Shown piece after piece: positions 7,498 through 15,037 of a stretch of 64,000 nucleotides of DNA (position 1 is its first letter; every line of letters starts with the position of its first letter). A program made the translations under genes and the position numbers. The notes beneath the pieces were generated by a model. The model was not told the DNA's origin. It was given only the letters and a program-made list of their open reading frames with translations, and did no database searches. The DNA comes from a virus. The stretch lies in IMG/VR virus record IMGVR_UViG_3300047382_000480, positions 1-64,000 of that record; one strand, written 5' to 3'.

Positions 7498-8378
7498 TAG
7501 AAGTCCTCCGCAACTTCCATCATATTTCGCAATCTAAACTTCACAAAATAGTTCAATAAGTTTGCACGGCTCTTACCTTTTTGTGCCTCGTACTCGTTGA
7601 TCACATTTTCTTTAATTTCTTGCGGTGTCATTGCAAGATCAACAAGTTGACGATTTCTAATATACCCAGAAGCCATCTCACCCGAAACGAACTCTTCAGG
7701 TTTTTGTTTTTTCCACTCAGCAAGTAGAGTCTTTCGTATCGGCTTTTGACGTTTACCCTCTGTGACAAATGTATCATCGTCGCTTAGAATATTGGGGACA
7801 CCATCACCCTTATCTCCAGTGATGATGTGTTCCATCAATACTTCTTCTGGTGTACCATCCAACTTCACCCACTTTTTCTTGATAGGTGAAAACTGTTGTA
7901 CATTAGAGAACTTTTGTAATTGCTGGAAGTCGTGGTCTCCAGAAAGGATAAGGAAAGGTTCTGATTCTTCAAACAAAGCACCTTCTTTAGATGTTTGGCT
8001 GTACTCAGCAAGTGCACCAATAACGTCATCAGCTTCTGCGCCATCAATGTCAATTACAGGATAAGGTAGATACTCATCTAACTCATTTCTTATCTGATGT
8101 AATGCATCAAAAATAGAAGACCAGTCATGACCGCTAGACTCTCTAGATTTTTTACGAGATGCCTTGTAGTAAGGATAAATATCTCTGCGCCAGTAATGGC
8201 GATTATCACAAGCGATAACCACCTCACCATATTCATTACCAAATCGCTTTCTATAGTTTCTGATTTGATTTAAAATCATATGACGCAAAAGATCAATGTT
8301 CATCTCAACATCTGGATGACCACGTGTTTCCGCCATATAATTAGAGATGAAAGTTTGGTTGTAATCAATAACAATCAT
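7497..8378 (-). CDS. rnh: Ribonuclease H / 5'-3' flap exonuclease (T4 Rnh)
   Basis: T4-type RNase H of the FEN family, which removes RNA primers from lagging-strand fragments with gp32 and gp45. The acidic cluster is visible: D5 (MIVIDYNQTF), the ACDNRHYWRRDIYPYYK stretch, IDIDGAEADDVIG (about 109-121), LSGDHDFQQL, and TGDKGDGVPNI as the helix-3-turn / H3TH region. Length 293 matches the T4 protein (305). The ATG overlaps the upstream stop (ATGA). Confidence 0.92.
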   Translation of the reverse strand: MIVIDYNQTFISNYMAETRGHPDVEMNIDLLRHMILNQIRNYRKRFGNEYGEVVIACDNRHYWRRDIYPYYKASRKKSRESSGHDWSSIFDALHQIRNELDEYLPYPVIDIDGAEADDVIGALAEYSQTSKEGALFEESEPFLILSGDHDFQQLQKFSNVQQFSPIKKKWVKLDGTPEEVLMEHIITGDKGDGVPNILSDDDTFVTEGKRQKPIRKTLLAEWKKQKPEEFVSGEMASGYIRNRQLVDLAMTPQEIKENVINEYEAQKGKSRANLLNYFVKFRLRNMMEVAEDF

Positions 8379-8893
8379 TCTTCATCCTCCGTTGGTTCAT
8401 ATCCCCAAGTATATCCGAGGTCTGGGTAAAACACACCATGCGAGCGTTTGGGGTTTCCATCTTTATCAAACGCCATCGCAGTACAAACCCAATTAGTTCG
8501 TTTGTCTGCGTTCTCACCATAGAAGTTGTGAACCCACTCACCATCTCGAAGATATGCATTCATATGTTTAATGTAACCTTCAAGAGACTTCACTTTAGCT
8601 TCAGCACCTTTGACTGAAGATCTAAGTTCAGACCTCGCACACACGAGTTTGTCTTGGTTGGATTTTATCCACTCTTTGACTTTTTTATATGAAAGATAGT
8701 GCTCATCATCTAACTCGAGCACTTTCTTACATACGTTCTTGGGTTGGGTTGGATTTGCTGCTTGACGAGCTGCACGTGCTTTTGCCAACCTCTCACCTGC
8801 AGCCTTTCGTTGTTCCTCCGTCATAGGTTTACGCTTGCGCTTCACCTTTTTGGGAGTTTTACGAAAATCGTCTATTGATATACGCTTTGCCAT
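8375..8893 (-). CDS. Hypothetical basic protein, 172 aa
   Basis: The first 55 residues are very rich in Lys/Arg (FRKTPKKVKRKRKP; ERLAKARAARQ), followed by a helical middle and an aromatic C-terminus (GYTWGYEPTEDEE). It is the first gene after the early promoter at 8920-8948. The basic N-terminus suggests nucleic-acid binding. No family is recognised. Confidence 0.6.
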   Translation of the reverse strand: MAKRISIDDFRKTPKKVKRKRKPMTEEQRKAAGERLAKARAARQAANPTQPKNVCKKVLELDDEHYLSYKKVKEWIKSNQDKLVCARSELRSSVKGAEAKVKSLEGYIKHMNAYLRDGEWVHNFYGENADKRTNWVCTAMAFDKDGNPKRSHGVFYPDLGYTWGYEPTEDEE

Positions 8894-8919
8894 TTAAGGA
8901 CTCCTTAGTTAATATAGCA

Positions 8920-8948
8920 AGTATATATCATAGAGTCAAAAAAGTCAA
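8920..8948 (-). promoter_or_regulatory. Early-type sigma70 promoter
   Basis: TTGACT (8948-8943), 17 bp, TATACT (8925-8920), followed by AAGGAG and the ATG at 8893. Drives the basic protein and rnh. Confidence 0.85.
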
Positions 8949-8957
8949 GCACTTTTT

Positions 8958-9176
8958 TTACGCAACCTTTTTGATTCGGTCTACGATGATGGTTCTCCAA
9001 CCGCTTTTATCAACATCATACACAACTAAATGTGTATCTGATTGTTTAGAAGCTGAAGTAGTTTCAGGAACAACACTATCCTGCAACGTGCAATTCATTA
9101 CACGTTCTGTGCCGTCTAGTTTATCAAAGGTGATTTCAACTACTCGATTATTAAGTTCATTTACAATATCAGTCAT
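8958..9176 (-). CDS. SH3-barrel-like small protein (WYL_2/DUF2693-like)
   Basis: A 72-residue beta-barrel-like protein (MTDIVNELNNRVVEITFDKLDG ... TLVVYDVDKSGWRTI as a pattern of strands). It resembles the small SH3-like proteins called DUF2693/WYL_2 that are common in T4-like phages. The ATG at 9176 is chosen because GGAGATAAAA precedes it. Family assignment is tentative. Confidence 0.55.
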   Translation of the reverse strand: MTDIVNELNNRVVEITFDKLDGTERVMNCTLQDSVVPETTSASKQSDTHLVVYDVDKSGWRTIIVDRIKKVA

Positions 9177-9218
9177 TTTTATCTCCATAATATAAAAGGT
9201 TCAAGTTAAAGTTAGATA

Positions 9219-9247
9219 ATTCTAAAACATTTATTCACAAAAGTCAA
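9219..9247 (-). promoter_or_regulatory. Early-type sigma70 promoter inside the 3' end of the radical SAM gene
   Basis: TTGACT (9247-9242), 17 bp, TAGAAT (9224-9219). The -35 box lies in the last codons of the radical SAM gene and the start of transcription falls before the SH3-like gene. Confidence 0.75.
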
Positions 9248-10529
9248 CATCTTTTTTACATAGGTTGTAAAAGTTTTTTAGTTCAGGGAAGGTTTCGTGC
9301 CAATCAGTTCCCCTTCTAGAATCGTGTTGGTCAACAAAATCAGCAAAATCTTTACGATGTTTGTCGATGTCGTCACAACTGCTATTTTTTACCCAGTCTA
9401 CGCAAGACTTAAATTTAGAGAATTCATAATCGCTAAATCCTAGTTCTTTCATATACAGCAAGGAATCTTGAGCCATATATTTCAGTTCGTCGTCAGCAAT
9501 TGCAGCCGATAGGTGCACAGGACTCGTCATATGAGGTGTGTCAATTATAACTTGGTCAGGATACTTTAGTTGTAACTCTCGTATTTTCTCTAAGAGTTCG
9601 TTGAAATTGGGGATTGAGAGCAAACAAAACGTAACCATAAACCCTATCTTTTCGCCTGCATCTAGTAACTTATACAAATTACTTTCAAATAGTTCTAGAT
9701 TCAATCCGTGACGTATCCACTCAGCCTGCTTACCCCAAGAATCTATGCTCACATAAACCTTGGAATCCAGACCCTCGCTCGCCTCGATGTATTTGTTAAT
9801 CCTGCGTTCTGAGACACAGAGATTACTATTGACGTGAAATTCAATTGGTTTTGGATTACAGCGTATGTAGTCTATTAGACGATAGACGTGGTCGGATAAG
9901 AATGGTTCGCCACCTGTGACACGCAAAGTATCTAAGTGTTCATATGCTTCAGGGAACCAATCCCAAAACTTTTTTATGTAAGGATTAGTTTCTTCCTCAT
10001 ATAAAGTCCACCCTGCGTCTAAACTATACTGCTTTTTATTATCTTCAGAAAGGTCATAATCACCATGCTCTTTCATTTCGTTAAACCACGCTGAGCTTTT
10101 TTGCGGTGCGCAATAACTACACTTCAATTGACAGCGATTGCTGAAACTCAACTCAAGGTATTTTGGATAAACATTTTCATTCCAAGGGATTTTTGCAGTA
10201 TCATCTATGATGTCTAACGACATTTTCTTTTTCAAAAACATTGTAGTTAGAACTTGCCGTGGAGATGCAATATCACCAGTATCCTCAAGATCCCAGCAAC
10301 GAGAACACTCTGATGGTTTACCGCCTTCCAACATTGTTTTTCGTTGCTGTTTCTTGAAATCCGTATTATGTAGGTCTTGATCTAAATTTAGATTGTGTGG
10401 CGGGCAGTGGTAACAAGACATGTTGATGCCCTCTGCTAGATGCATCTCAGCATGCCACCATTTCAAAATACAAAACCCAGAACCTTTAGAATCGTTCTTG
10501 GATTTTACTACATCAAAAAGACCATCCAT
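9231..10529 (-). CDS. Radical SAM protein with N-terminal cysteine motifs (twitch-type)
   Basis: A 432-residue radical S-adenosylmethionine enzyme. The [4Fe-4S]-binding CxxxCxxC is CQLKCSYC (about residues 133-140), followed by the GGEP motif (VTGGEPFLSD, about 204) and a VSIDSWG strand. Two further Cys pairs lie upstream (CYHCPPHN near 39 and CSRCWDLE near 74), which could hold an auxiliary cluster as in SPASM/twitch enzymes. Such enzymes modify peptides, sugars or RNA; the substrate is not visible. Its ATG overlaps the stop of the upstream membrane-protein gene. Confidence 0.8.
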   Translation of the reverse strand: MDGLFDVVKSKNDSKGSGFCILKWWHAEMHLAEGINMSCYHCPPHNLNLDQDLHNTDFKKQQRKTMLEGGKPSECSRCWDLEDTGDIASPRQVLTTMFLKKKMSLDIIDDTAKIPWNENVYPKYLELSFSNRCQLKCSYCAPQKSSAWFNEMKEHGDYDLSEDNKKQYSLDAGWTLYEEETNPYIKKFWDWFPEAYEHLDTLRVTGGEPFLSDHVYRLIDYIRCNPKPIEFHVNSNLCVSERRINKYIEASEGLDSKVYVSIDSWGKQAEWIRHGLNLELFESNLYKLLDAGEKIGFMVTFCLLSIPNFNELLEKIRELQLKYPDQVIIDTPHMTSPVHLSAAIADDELKYMAQDSLLYMKELGFSDYEFSKFKSCVDWVKNSSCDDIDKHRKDFADFVDQHDSRRGTDWHETFPELKNFYNLCKKDVDFCE

Positions 10530-11488
10530 TATTTCTTTTTATCAATCAACCATTCTAAATTAGATCTGAAACTTTTTCTTTCAGATGGGTTTAGTGCATC
10601 ACCAGATTCAATCTTATCAACCACGCTCTCATAATCCGACATTATATCTGCAGCATCGTCTACTGCAGAAGGAGGACTTGGATCGGGTTCAATGATTTCT
10701 TCAGCAGTCTCAGTAGAAGTTTCATCGAGAGACATAAACTCAATTCTTTTACCTGTTGCCGAGTTTAGTTGCATATTTGCTGCTACAACAAGAAGAATTG
10801 CCAGTGGGTCAAATACTAATACAAGTAGTATAATAACTGCTCTAACAGCTTGCTCCAGGTTCTCTCGCCCTTTCTCGTATAATAGATCAGCTATATACTT
10901 AATTGGTCCAACTTCTACCTCGAATGCCCTTACCTCAGAAGATAATACAGATCGTTTGTCAAATAGCTTATCATTTTCAACTTCCGCTTCGTCAATGATA
11001 GCACGCATAGCAATACGTTCCTCTGATTGTTCTTTACGAGCATTGAGACCACGTGTAACATATCCCAATTCAGTATATCTGTCAAGTGCTTCGTCAAACC
11101 CATCTAATGTCTTTTGAGCACGAGAGATAGCTTTATCATTTGAAGCGATACGAATGTCAAGTCTTTCTATCTTGGCAGTTGCATCTCCGCTTTCTATTCC
11201 TTGATCAATGTGTGCCTTTGATAGAAATCCAAAGATACCCATAGATGTGATGATAGAAAGTATTGCCACTGCTGGGACAAAGTACAGTTTCATCAATATG
11301 TTGGCTCGCGACCAGTTTTGATATAGCCACGAAGCTGTAACCAGTTTTGCAATTTCAAGGACAACACCCATTGCTAAAATAGACATTGCTGCTGCAGGAA
11401 ATATCGCCATAAGTCCTACAATTGAGAAATAACCAGCCACTGCTGATACACCCAATGCAGATGCGAATAGTAATGCTACATATCCCAT
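10529..11488 (-). CDS. Membrane protein with central coiled coil, 319 aa
   Basis: Three hydrophobic segments at the N-terminus (about residues 3-22, 26-48, 68-88), a long charged helical stretch (about 100-200) and another membrane segment near 215-238, then an acidic Pro-rich tail (EPDPSPPSAVDD). Similar proteins occur in marine T4-like phages without known role. A host membrane function, such as superinfection exclusion or ion-channel control, would be guesswork. Confidence 0.65.
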   Translation of the reverse strand: MGYVALLFASALGVSAVAGYFSIVGLMAIFPAAAMSILAMGVVLEIAKLVTASWLYQNWSRANILMKLYFVPAVAILSIITSMGIFGFLSKAHIDQGIESGDATAKIERLDIRIASNDKAISRAQKTLDGFDEALDRYTELGYVTRGLNARKEQSEERIAMRAIIDEAEVENDKLFDKRSVLSSEVRAFEVEVGPIKYIADLLYEKGRENLEQAVRAVIILLVLVFDPLAILLVVAANMQLNSATGKRIEFMSLDETSTETAEEIIEPDPSPPSAVDDAADIMSDYESVVDKIESGDALNPSERKSFRSNLEWLIDKKK

Positions 11489-11498
11489 AGTTTCTCCT

Positions 11499-12320
11499 TT
11501 AAGGTTTGATTTCTTCCATCATATCGCTGAAAACGGCTGGATCCATCAAAGGTTTCTCTCTCAAGAATTTTTGATATAATTCGTTTTCCTCATCAAATGA
11601 AATATCACCATAATCTGTAACTCCAATCCAATCAGAAATTGTGATATTCTTTTCCCCTTTTACCCTTTGCATTTGAACCCAGTTACTGGCTAGAAGTTGA
11701 AATTCGTCAACAGAAAGTTTTCCTGGATTCTCCTCGTTCTCTGGTTTTAGTTCAGGCATATCAGGTAGTTCCCCGAAATGTAAAACACCAAAGTCAGTTT
11801 TAAGTAATGCAGATAAAAATTTATATTTTACTCTGTCAGTTTCTTCGTGTATTCCACTGAAAACTCTTACTAGTTCTTTGTTTCTTAATTCTTTCACGCT
11901 TTCATCATTCTGGTCTAATTTTGACTTATCGCTGTCAGAGATAAATCCTTCGTGAGAATCAAAATACAATGGTAAATCTTCAAACCTGATTATATGCGTG
12001 ATGGTATCAAAATCTATATTGGATAAAAACGGATGACCATGATACTCAGGGTGTAAACCTAGTCTCTGTCCAGATGCAGCACGCTCAACTGGATCTCGTA
12101 GCACTAGGATATGGGGAATTGAACCAAGATCTTTTTGGTAGTCTCGGTTGTTGAAATCAGAAAACGATTCAAATAATGCTGCGTGAGAACAAGTCCCGCC
12201 AAGAATATCTGACATAATTGTTCTACTGCCAGTGCGACCCATAAACCCTATAATGAATTTATCAGTTCTTATTGCTGTGATAGCATACTTCGAATATTCT
12301 AAAAGGTTTTCGGTTCCCAT
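11499..12320 (-). CDS. Sulfotransferase-family protein
   Basis: A 273-residue protein with the two PAPS-binding signatures of sulfotransferases. FIIGFMGRTGSRTIMSD (about residues 22-38) is the 5'-phosphosulfate loop. ILVLRDPVERAASGQR (about 71-86) is the 3'-phosphate motif with the R-D-P-x-E-R core. The acceptor is unknown; carbohydrate or a small host metabolite are typical. An APS-kinase-like gene at 53225-53644 could supply PAPS. The start at 12320 overlaps the GIY-YIG gene by 22 bases. Confidence 0.75.
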   Translation of the reverse strand: MGTENLLEYSKYAITAIRTDKFIIGFMGRTGSRTIMSDILGGTCSHAALFESFSDFNNRDYQKDLGSIPHILVLRDPVERAASGQRLGLHPEYHGHPFLSNIDFDTITHIIRFEDLPLYFDSHEGFISDSDKSKLDQNDESVKELRNKELVRVFSGIHEETDRVKYKFLSALLKTDFGVLHFGELPDMPELKPENEENPGKLSVDEFQLLASNWVQMQRVKGEKNITISDWIGVTDYGDISFDEENELYQKFLREKPLMDPAVFSDMMEEIKP

Positions 12321-12637
12321 ACTATTCCCTCAAATTCTGCTAATGGCTCTTTGTTCAAACGTATGTTCAACATAGAGTTTAGGCATTTTGGGTCATGCCT
12401 CTGTTGCCATTGCAGCAAAAACTCCTGCATCTTCGCCCAAGATTTCTTGTCGAATTCAGCAATCGTTTCTTTCACTAATTCACCTTCGTATTGTAGCACA
12501 TACTTTGACGAGCCATAATACTTCTCATACAGTTTCTGCGGTTTTCCCGAATAACCTATGTAATAGTCACCATTCGGGAAATATGTGCAGTAAACTCGAT
12601 GAACCTGTTTTTCTTTAGGTTTTCGTTTTTTAGCCAT
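12299..12637 (-). CDS. Small GIY-YIG-like nuclease-domain protein
   Basis: A 112-residue protein with a degenerate GIY-YIG core: VYCTYFPNGDYYIGYSGK (about residues 14-31), where YCTY and YYIG stand for GIY and YIG, followed by KLYEKYYGSSK. The GIY-YIG fold is used by homing endonucleases and repair nucleases. It is too short for a DNA-binding tail such as NUMOD3, which here sits alone at 5588. A late promoter (12642-12649) directly abuts the ATG without a ribosome site. The catalytic Arg and Glu cannot be fixed by eye. Confidence 0.65.
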   Translation of the reverse strand: MAKKRKPKEKQVHRVYCTYFPNGDYYIGYSGKPQKLYEKYYGSSKYVLQYEGELVKETIAEFDKKSWAKMQEFLLQWQQRHDPKCLNSMLNIRLNKEPLAEFEGIVWEPKTF

Positions 12638-12641
12638 GCAC

Positions 12642-12649
12642 TATTTATA
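12642..12649 (-). promoter_or_regulatory. T4-type late promoter
   Basis: TATAAATA reading leftwards, only four bases before the ATG at 12637. The expected start of transcription falls on that ATG, so the mRNA would be leaderless. Confidence 0.7.
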
Positions 12650-12663
12650 GCGCATTTAACAAC

Positions 12664-13092
12664 CTATATTTGCATATCCAGACGTTCTATCAGGATTTGG
12701 CGATTCTTCAGATGTTCGGCTTCGATGTCATCTTTAGATTGACCATGATAGGCAACGGCAAGATTATCACGAATCATAATATCGTTTACAGTCATTTCCC
12801 TATCTTCTTTCGAATCGTAGACCAAAAACTCCCCGAGTATACGACCGAACTTACCCTTTCCATCCATTCTAGTGCGAAGGGTGCATTTTTCTCCAAGTTT
12901 TTCTTTGAGGAATTCACCTGCCATCTTTCCGAAAACCTTTTCGATAGGATCCCGTGTACGAGACTCAGGGGTGTCAATACCATATAACCGAACACGCTGA
13001 TTAGCAAACACGACACCGAAGCCAAGATCAATATCGACATCCACAGTGTCACCATCAACCACCCTCTTAATCTTTGCAGTATATTCATACAT
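12664..13092 (-). CDS. Staphylococcal-nuclease-like (thermonuclease) protein
   Basis: A secreted-type nuclease fold without a signal peptide (142 residues). Motifs VVDGDTVDVDI (about residues 11-21), RLYGIDTPESR (about 35-45) and GKFGRILGEF (about 80-89) contain the Asp, Arg and Glu residues that bind calcium and cleave phosphodiesters in SNase. A cytoplasmic phage copy may help degrade host DNA or process its own. The ATG at 13092 overlaps the end of the small zinc-ribbon gene. Confidence 0.88.
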   Translation of the reverse strand: MYEYTAKIKRVVDGDTVDVDIDLGFGVVFANQRVRLYGIDTPESRTRDPIEKVFGKMAGEFLKEKLGEKCTLRTRMDGKGKFGRILGEFLVYDSKEDREMTVNDIMIRDNLAVAYHGQSKDDIEAEHLKNRQILIERLDMQI

Positions 13093-13249
13093 CAAACTCT
13101 TCTCCGTAATCTAATTTTAATTCTTCTTCAAAATCCAACTCTTCACCGCAAAATACGCAGTTTTTTATTGGGTAAAATTGTGTTTCCATTTCGTGTTCAA
13201 CCCAAAAAATTGCATCGCAAGATGAACACTCACATCTAGTCTTATCCAT
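13085..13249 (-). CDS. Small zinc-ribbon protein, 54 aa
   Basis: A short reading frame that fits exactly between nrdB and the nuclease gene. It encodes MDKTRCECSSCDAIFW and later NCVFCGEELDFEEEL, giving C6-x-C8-xx-C11 and C31-xx-C34, a two-knuckle zinc ribbon with an acidic tail. Its ATG at 13249 abuts the nrdB stop (13250) and its stop overlaps the nuclease start by 8 bases. The tight coupling and cysteine pattern argue that it is real. Function unknown. Confidence 0.75.
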   Translation of the reverse strand: MDKTRCECSSCDAIFWVEHEMETQFYPIKNCVFCGEELDFEEELKLDYGEEFDV

Positions 13250-14236
13250 CTATGCTGCAGACCCCCAAACATCCCCCCAATCACCAGCAAGTGCTCCACG
13301 TGCATAATCCGTAGCACGATTTTCAAAGAAATTTGTGTGAGTTGGTGCGTTTATCATTTCTTCAACCCATAGAAGTGGGTTCTTCTTGACTTTGAAGATG
13401 CCTTTCATACCAAGACTAATCAATCTTCGATCACAGATATATCTGATATACTTTTTGACTTCTTCTGCTGTTAGTTCTTCCATTTCACCCATAGCAAATG
13501 CGAGGTCAATAAATTTGTCTTCAAGTTCTACCATTTTTTCAGCGATAGTGTAGATCTTACCTTTTAGATCGTCATTCCAGATCTCTAAGTTTTCCTCAAC
13601 ATATTGTCTGAACAATTTGATCATTGATTCAGCGTGCATTGTTTCGTCAACAATAGACCATGTAACAATCTGCCCCATGCCTTTCATCTTTCCGTGGCGA
13701 GGGAAGTTTAACAACATAATAAATGACGAGAATAACTGCATACCCTCAGTGAACGCACTAAATGCTGCAATGTTAGTTGCTACAGTTTTCTTATCTTGCG
13801 AGGCACTAGACATTTCCATAAAGTATTCGTGTTTGTCTTTCATTGCCTCATATTCTAAGAACTCGCTATAAGTCGACTCGGGCATACCCAGAGTTTCGAT
13901 TAAATGAGAATATGCAGCAACGTGTAATGCTTCACGTGCAGCAAACCCAGCAAGCATCATACGAACTTCGGGTTGAGGAAAGTGTGGAAGATAATTTGTG
14001 ACGTAACCACCAGCAACGTCAATATCTCCCTGTGTAAAGAAACGAAAGATATTTGTTAGAAACGACTGCTCAGCTTCGCTTAGTTTGTTTTTCCAATCTT
14101 TTACGTCTTCAGCCATAGGAACTTCTGTGTGAAGCCAATGAGATTGTTCGTGTTTTAACCACGCCTCATATGCCCATGGATAATTGAATGGTTTGAAGTA
14201 ATCTCGTTCGTCTTGAAGGTTTAGTTTTTTAGCCAT
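13250..14236 (-). CDS. nrdB: Ribonucleotide reductase beta subunit (class Ia)
   Basis: Small subunit that holds the di-iron/tyrosyl radical for reduction of ribonucleoside diphosphates. REALHVAAY gives the E102, H105 and Y109 pattern equivalent to E115, H118, Y122 of the E. coli enzyme, and VDETMHAESM supplies the second Glu/His pair. The ATG at 14236 (MAKKLN) overlaps the glutaredoxin gene by 8 bases. The order nrdA - QueC-like - glutaredoxin - nrdB forms one operon. Confidence 0.93.
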   Translation of the reverse strand: MAKKLNLQDERDYFKPFNYPWAYEAWLKHEQSHWLHTEVPMAEDVKDWKNKLSEAEQSFLTNIFRFFTQGDIDVAGGYVTNYLPHFPQPEVRMMLAGFAAREALHVAAYSHLIETLGMPESTYSEFLEYEAMKDKHEYFMEMSSASQDKKTVATNIAAFSAFTEGMQLFSSFIMLLNFPRHGKMKGMGQIVTWSIVDETMHAESMIKLFRQYVEENLEIWNDDLKGKIYTIAEKMVELEDKFIDLAFAMGEMEELTAEEVKKYIRYICDRRLISLGMKGIFKVKKNPLLWVEEMINAPTHTNFFENRATDYARGALAGDWGDVWGSAA

Positions 14237-14441
14237 TGAAGGTTTCATCCCATTCAGTTAGTGATTGTGAAAGTTCTAATAATTCTGTGTAGCCACCGAT
14301 ATGCTTTTCTCCCGCATAAATTTGTGGGACACTACCAGTTTCTTGATATTCTTCTTGGAATTCTATTTCCATGCCATTTAAAAATTGTTTTGCGTCGTTA
14401 CAGAAACTGCAGTTGTCTCTAGAATATATTTTAACTAGCAT
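14229..14441 (-). CDS. Glutaredoxin
   Basis: A 70-residue glutaredoxin with active site CSFC (residues 11-14), the cis-Pro loop SVPQIY (37-42) and the GGYTEL helix start. It would hand electrons to NrdA, like T4 NrdC. It sits inside the ribonucleotide reductase operon and starts at the TAG/ATG junction with the QueC-like gene. Confidence 0.9.
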   Translation of the reverse strand: MLVKIYSRDNCSFCNDAKQFLNGMEIEFQEEYQETGSVPQIYAGEKHIGGYTELLELSQSLTEWDETFNG

Positions 14442-15037
14442 TAGTTTGTTCCTTTATCTTGTTTATTAATTTGGGTGAATGCCCATTCTCTTTCTTTACA
14501 CCATGGGCAGTATCCACACCTACCCTCATCGAGTTCAGTGCAGCTGTGGGTTATATCCATAATGTCGTCGGCAATACCTAAATCAAAACCTAGCTGAACG
14601 ACCTTATCTTTAGTCATATCAGCAAATGGTTGTCTTACAATGTGTTCGAAAGGAGTATCTTTGGTTCCACCCCTATCATGGTCAGCGTGCATTTCATCAT
14701 AATACGCAGTCATTGCAACATACACTATGTCTGCATATCCCCTTGACAATATTTCAGCAACACCGCTTTTAACATAGTCCGAGGGATTCTCAGAGTCGAC
14801 TTGTCCCACCACAGTAGGATCTGCGTCATAACCTGAGTTCTTCAGGACTTTTTTTGCGTATTTTAATGCGCCATCAATTTTTGGGACAGTGTATGGTTTA
14901 CAGATTTGACCACGTTTCTTACATTCTTCGTAAATTATATGCCAAAGAACAGCACTATCCCAACCACCTGAAACACAAACTGCTATGCGTTTGCCATCAG
15001 GTATATCATCCCTCACACGCGATACAAGTTTCTTCAT
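14441..15037 (-). CDS. QueC-like 7-cyano-7-deazaguanine synthase
   Basis: A PP-loop ATPase of 198 residues. SGGWDSAVL near residue 24 is the adenylating loop. The C-terminal cysteine set SCTELDEGRCGYCPWC (about 166-181) matches the zinc site of QueC, which turns carboxy-deazaguanine into preQ0. No QueD, QueE or FolE gene is in the window, so the phage would need host or out-of-window enzymes. Its start overlaps the end of nrdA by 32 bases. The protein is a little short for QueC (about 220-230) and could act on a related nucleotide. Confidence 0.7.
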   Translation of the reverse strand: MKKLVSRVRDDIPDGKRIAVCVSGGWDSAVLWHIIYEECKKRGQICKPYTVPKIDGALKYAKKVLKNSGYDADPTVVGQVDSENPSDYVKSGVAEILSRGYADIVYVAMTAYYDEMHADHDRGGTKDTPFEHIVRQPFADMTKDKVVQLGFDLGIADDIMDITHSCTELDEGRCGYCPWCKEREWAFTQINKQDKGTN

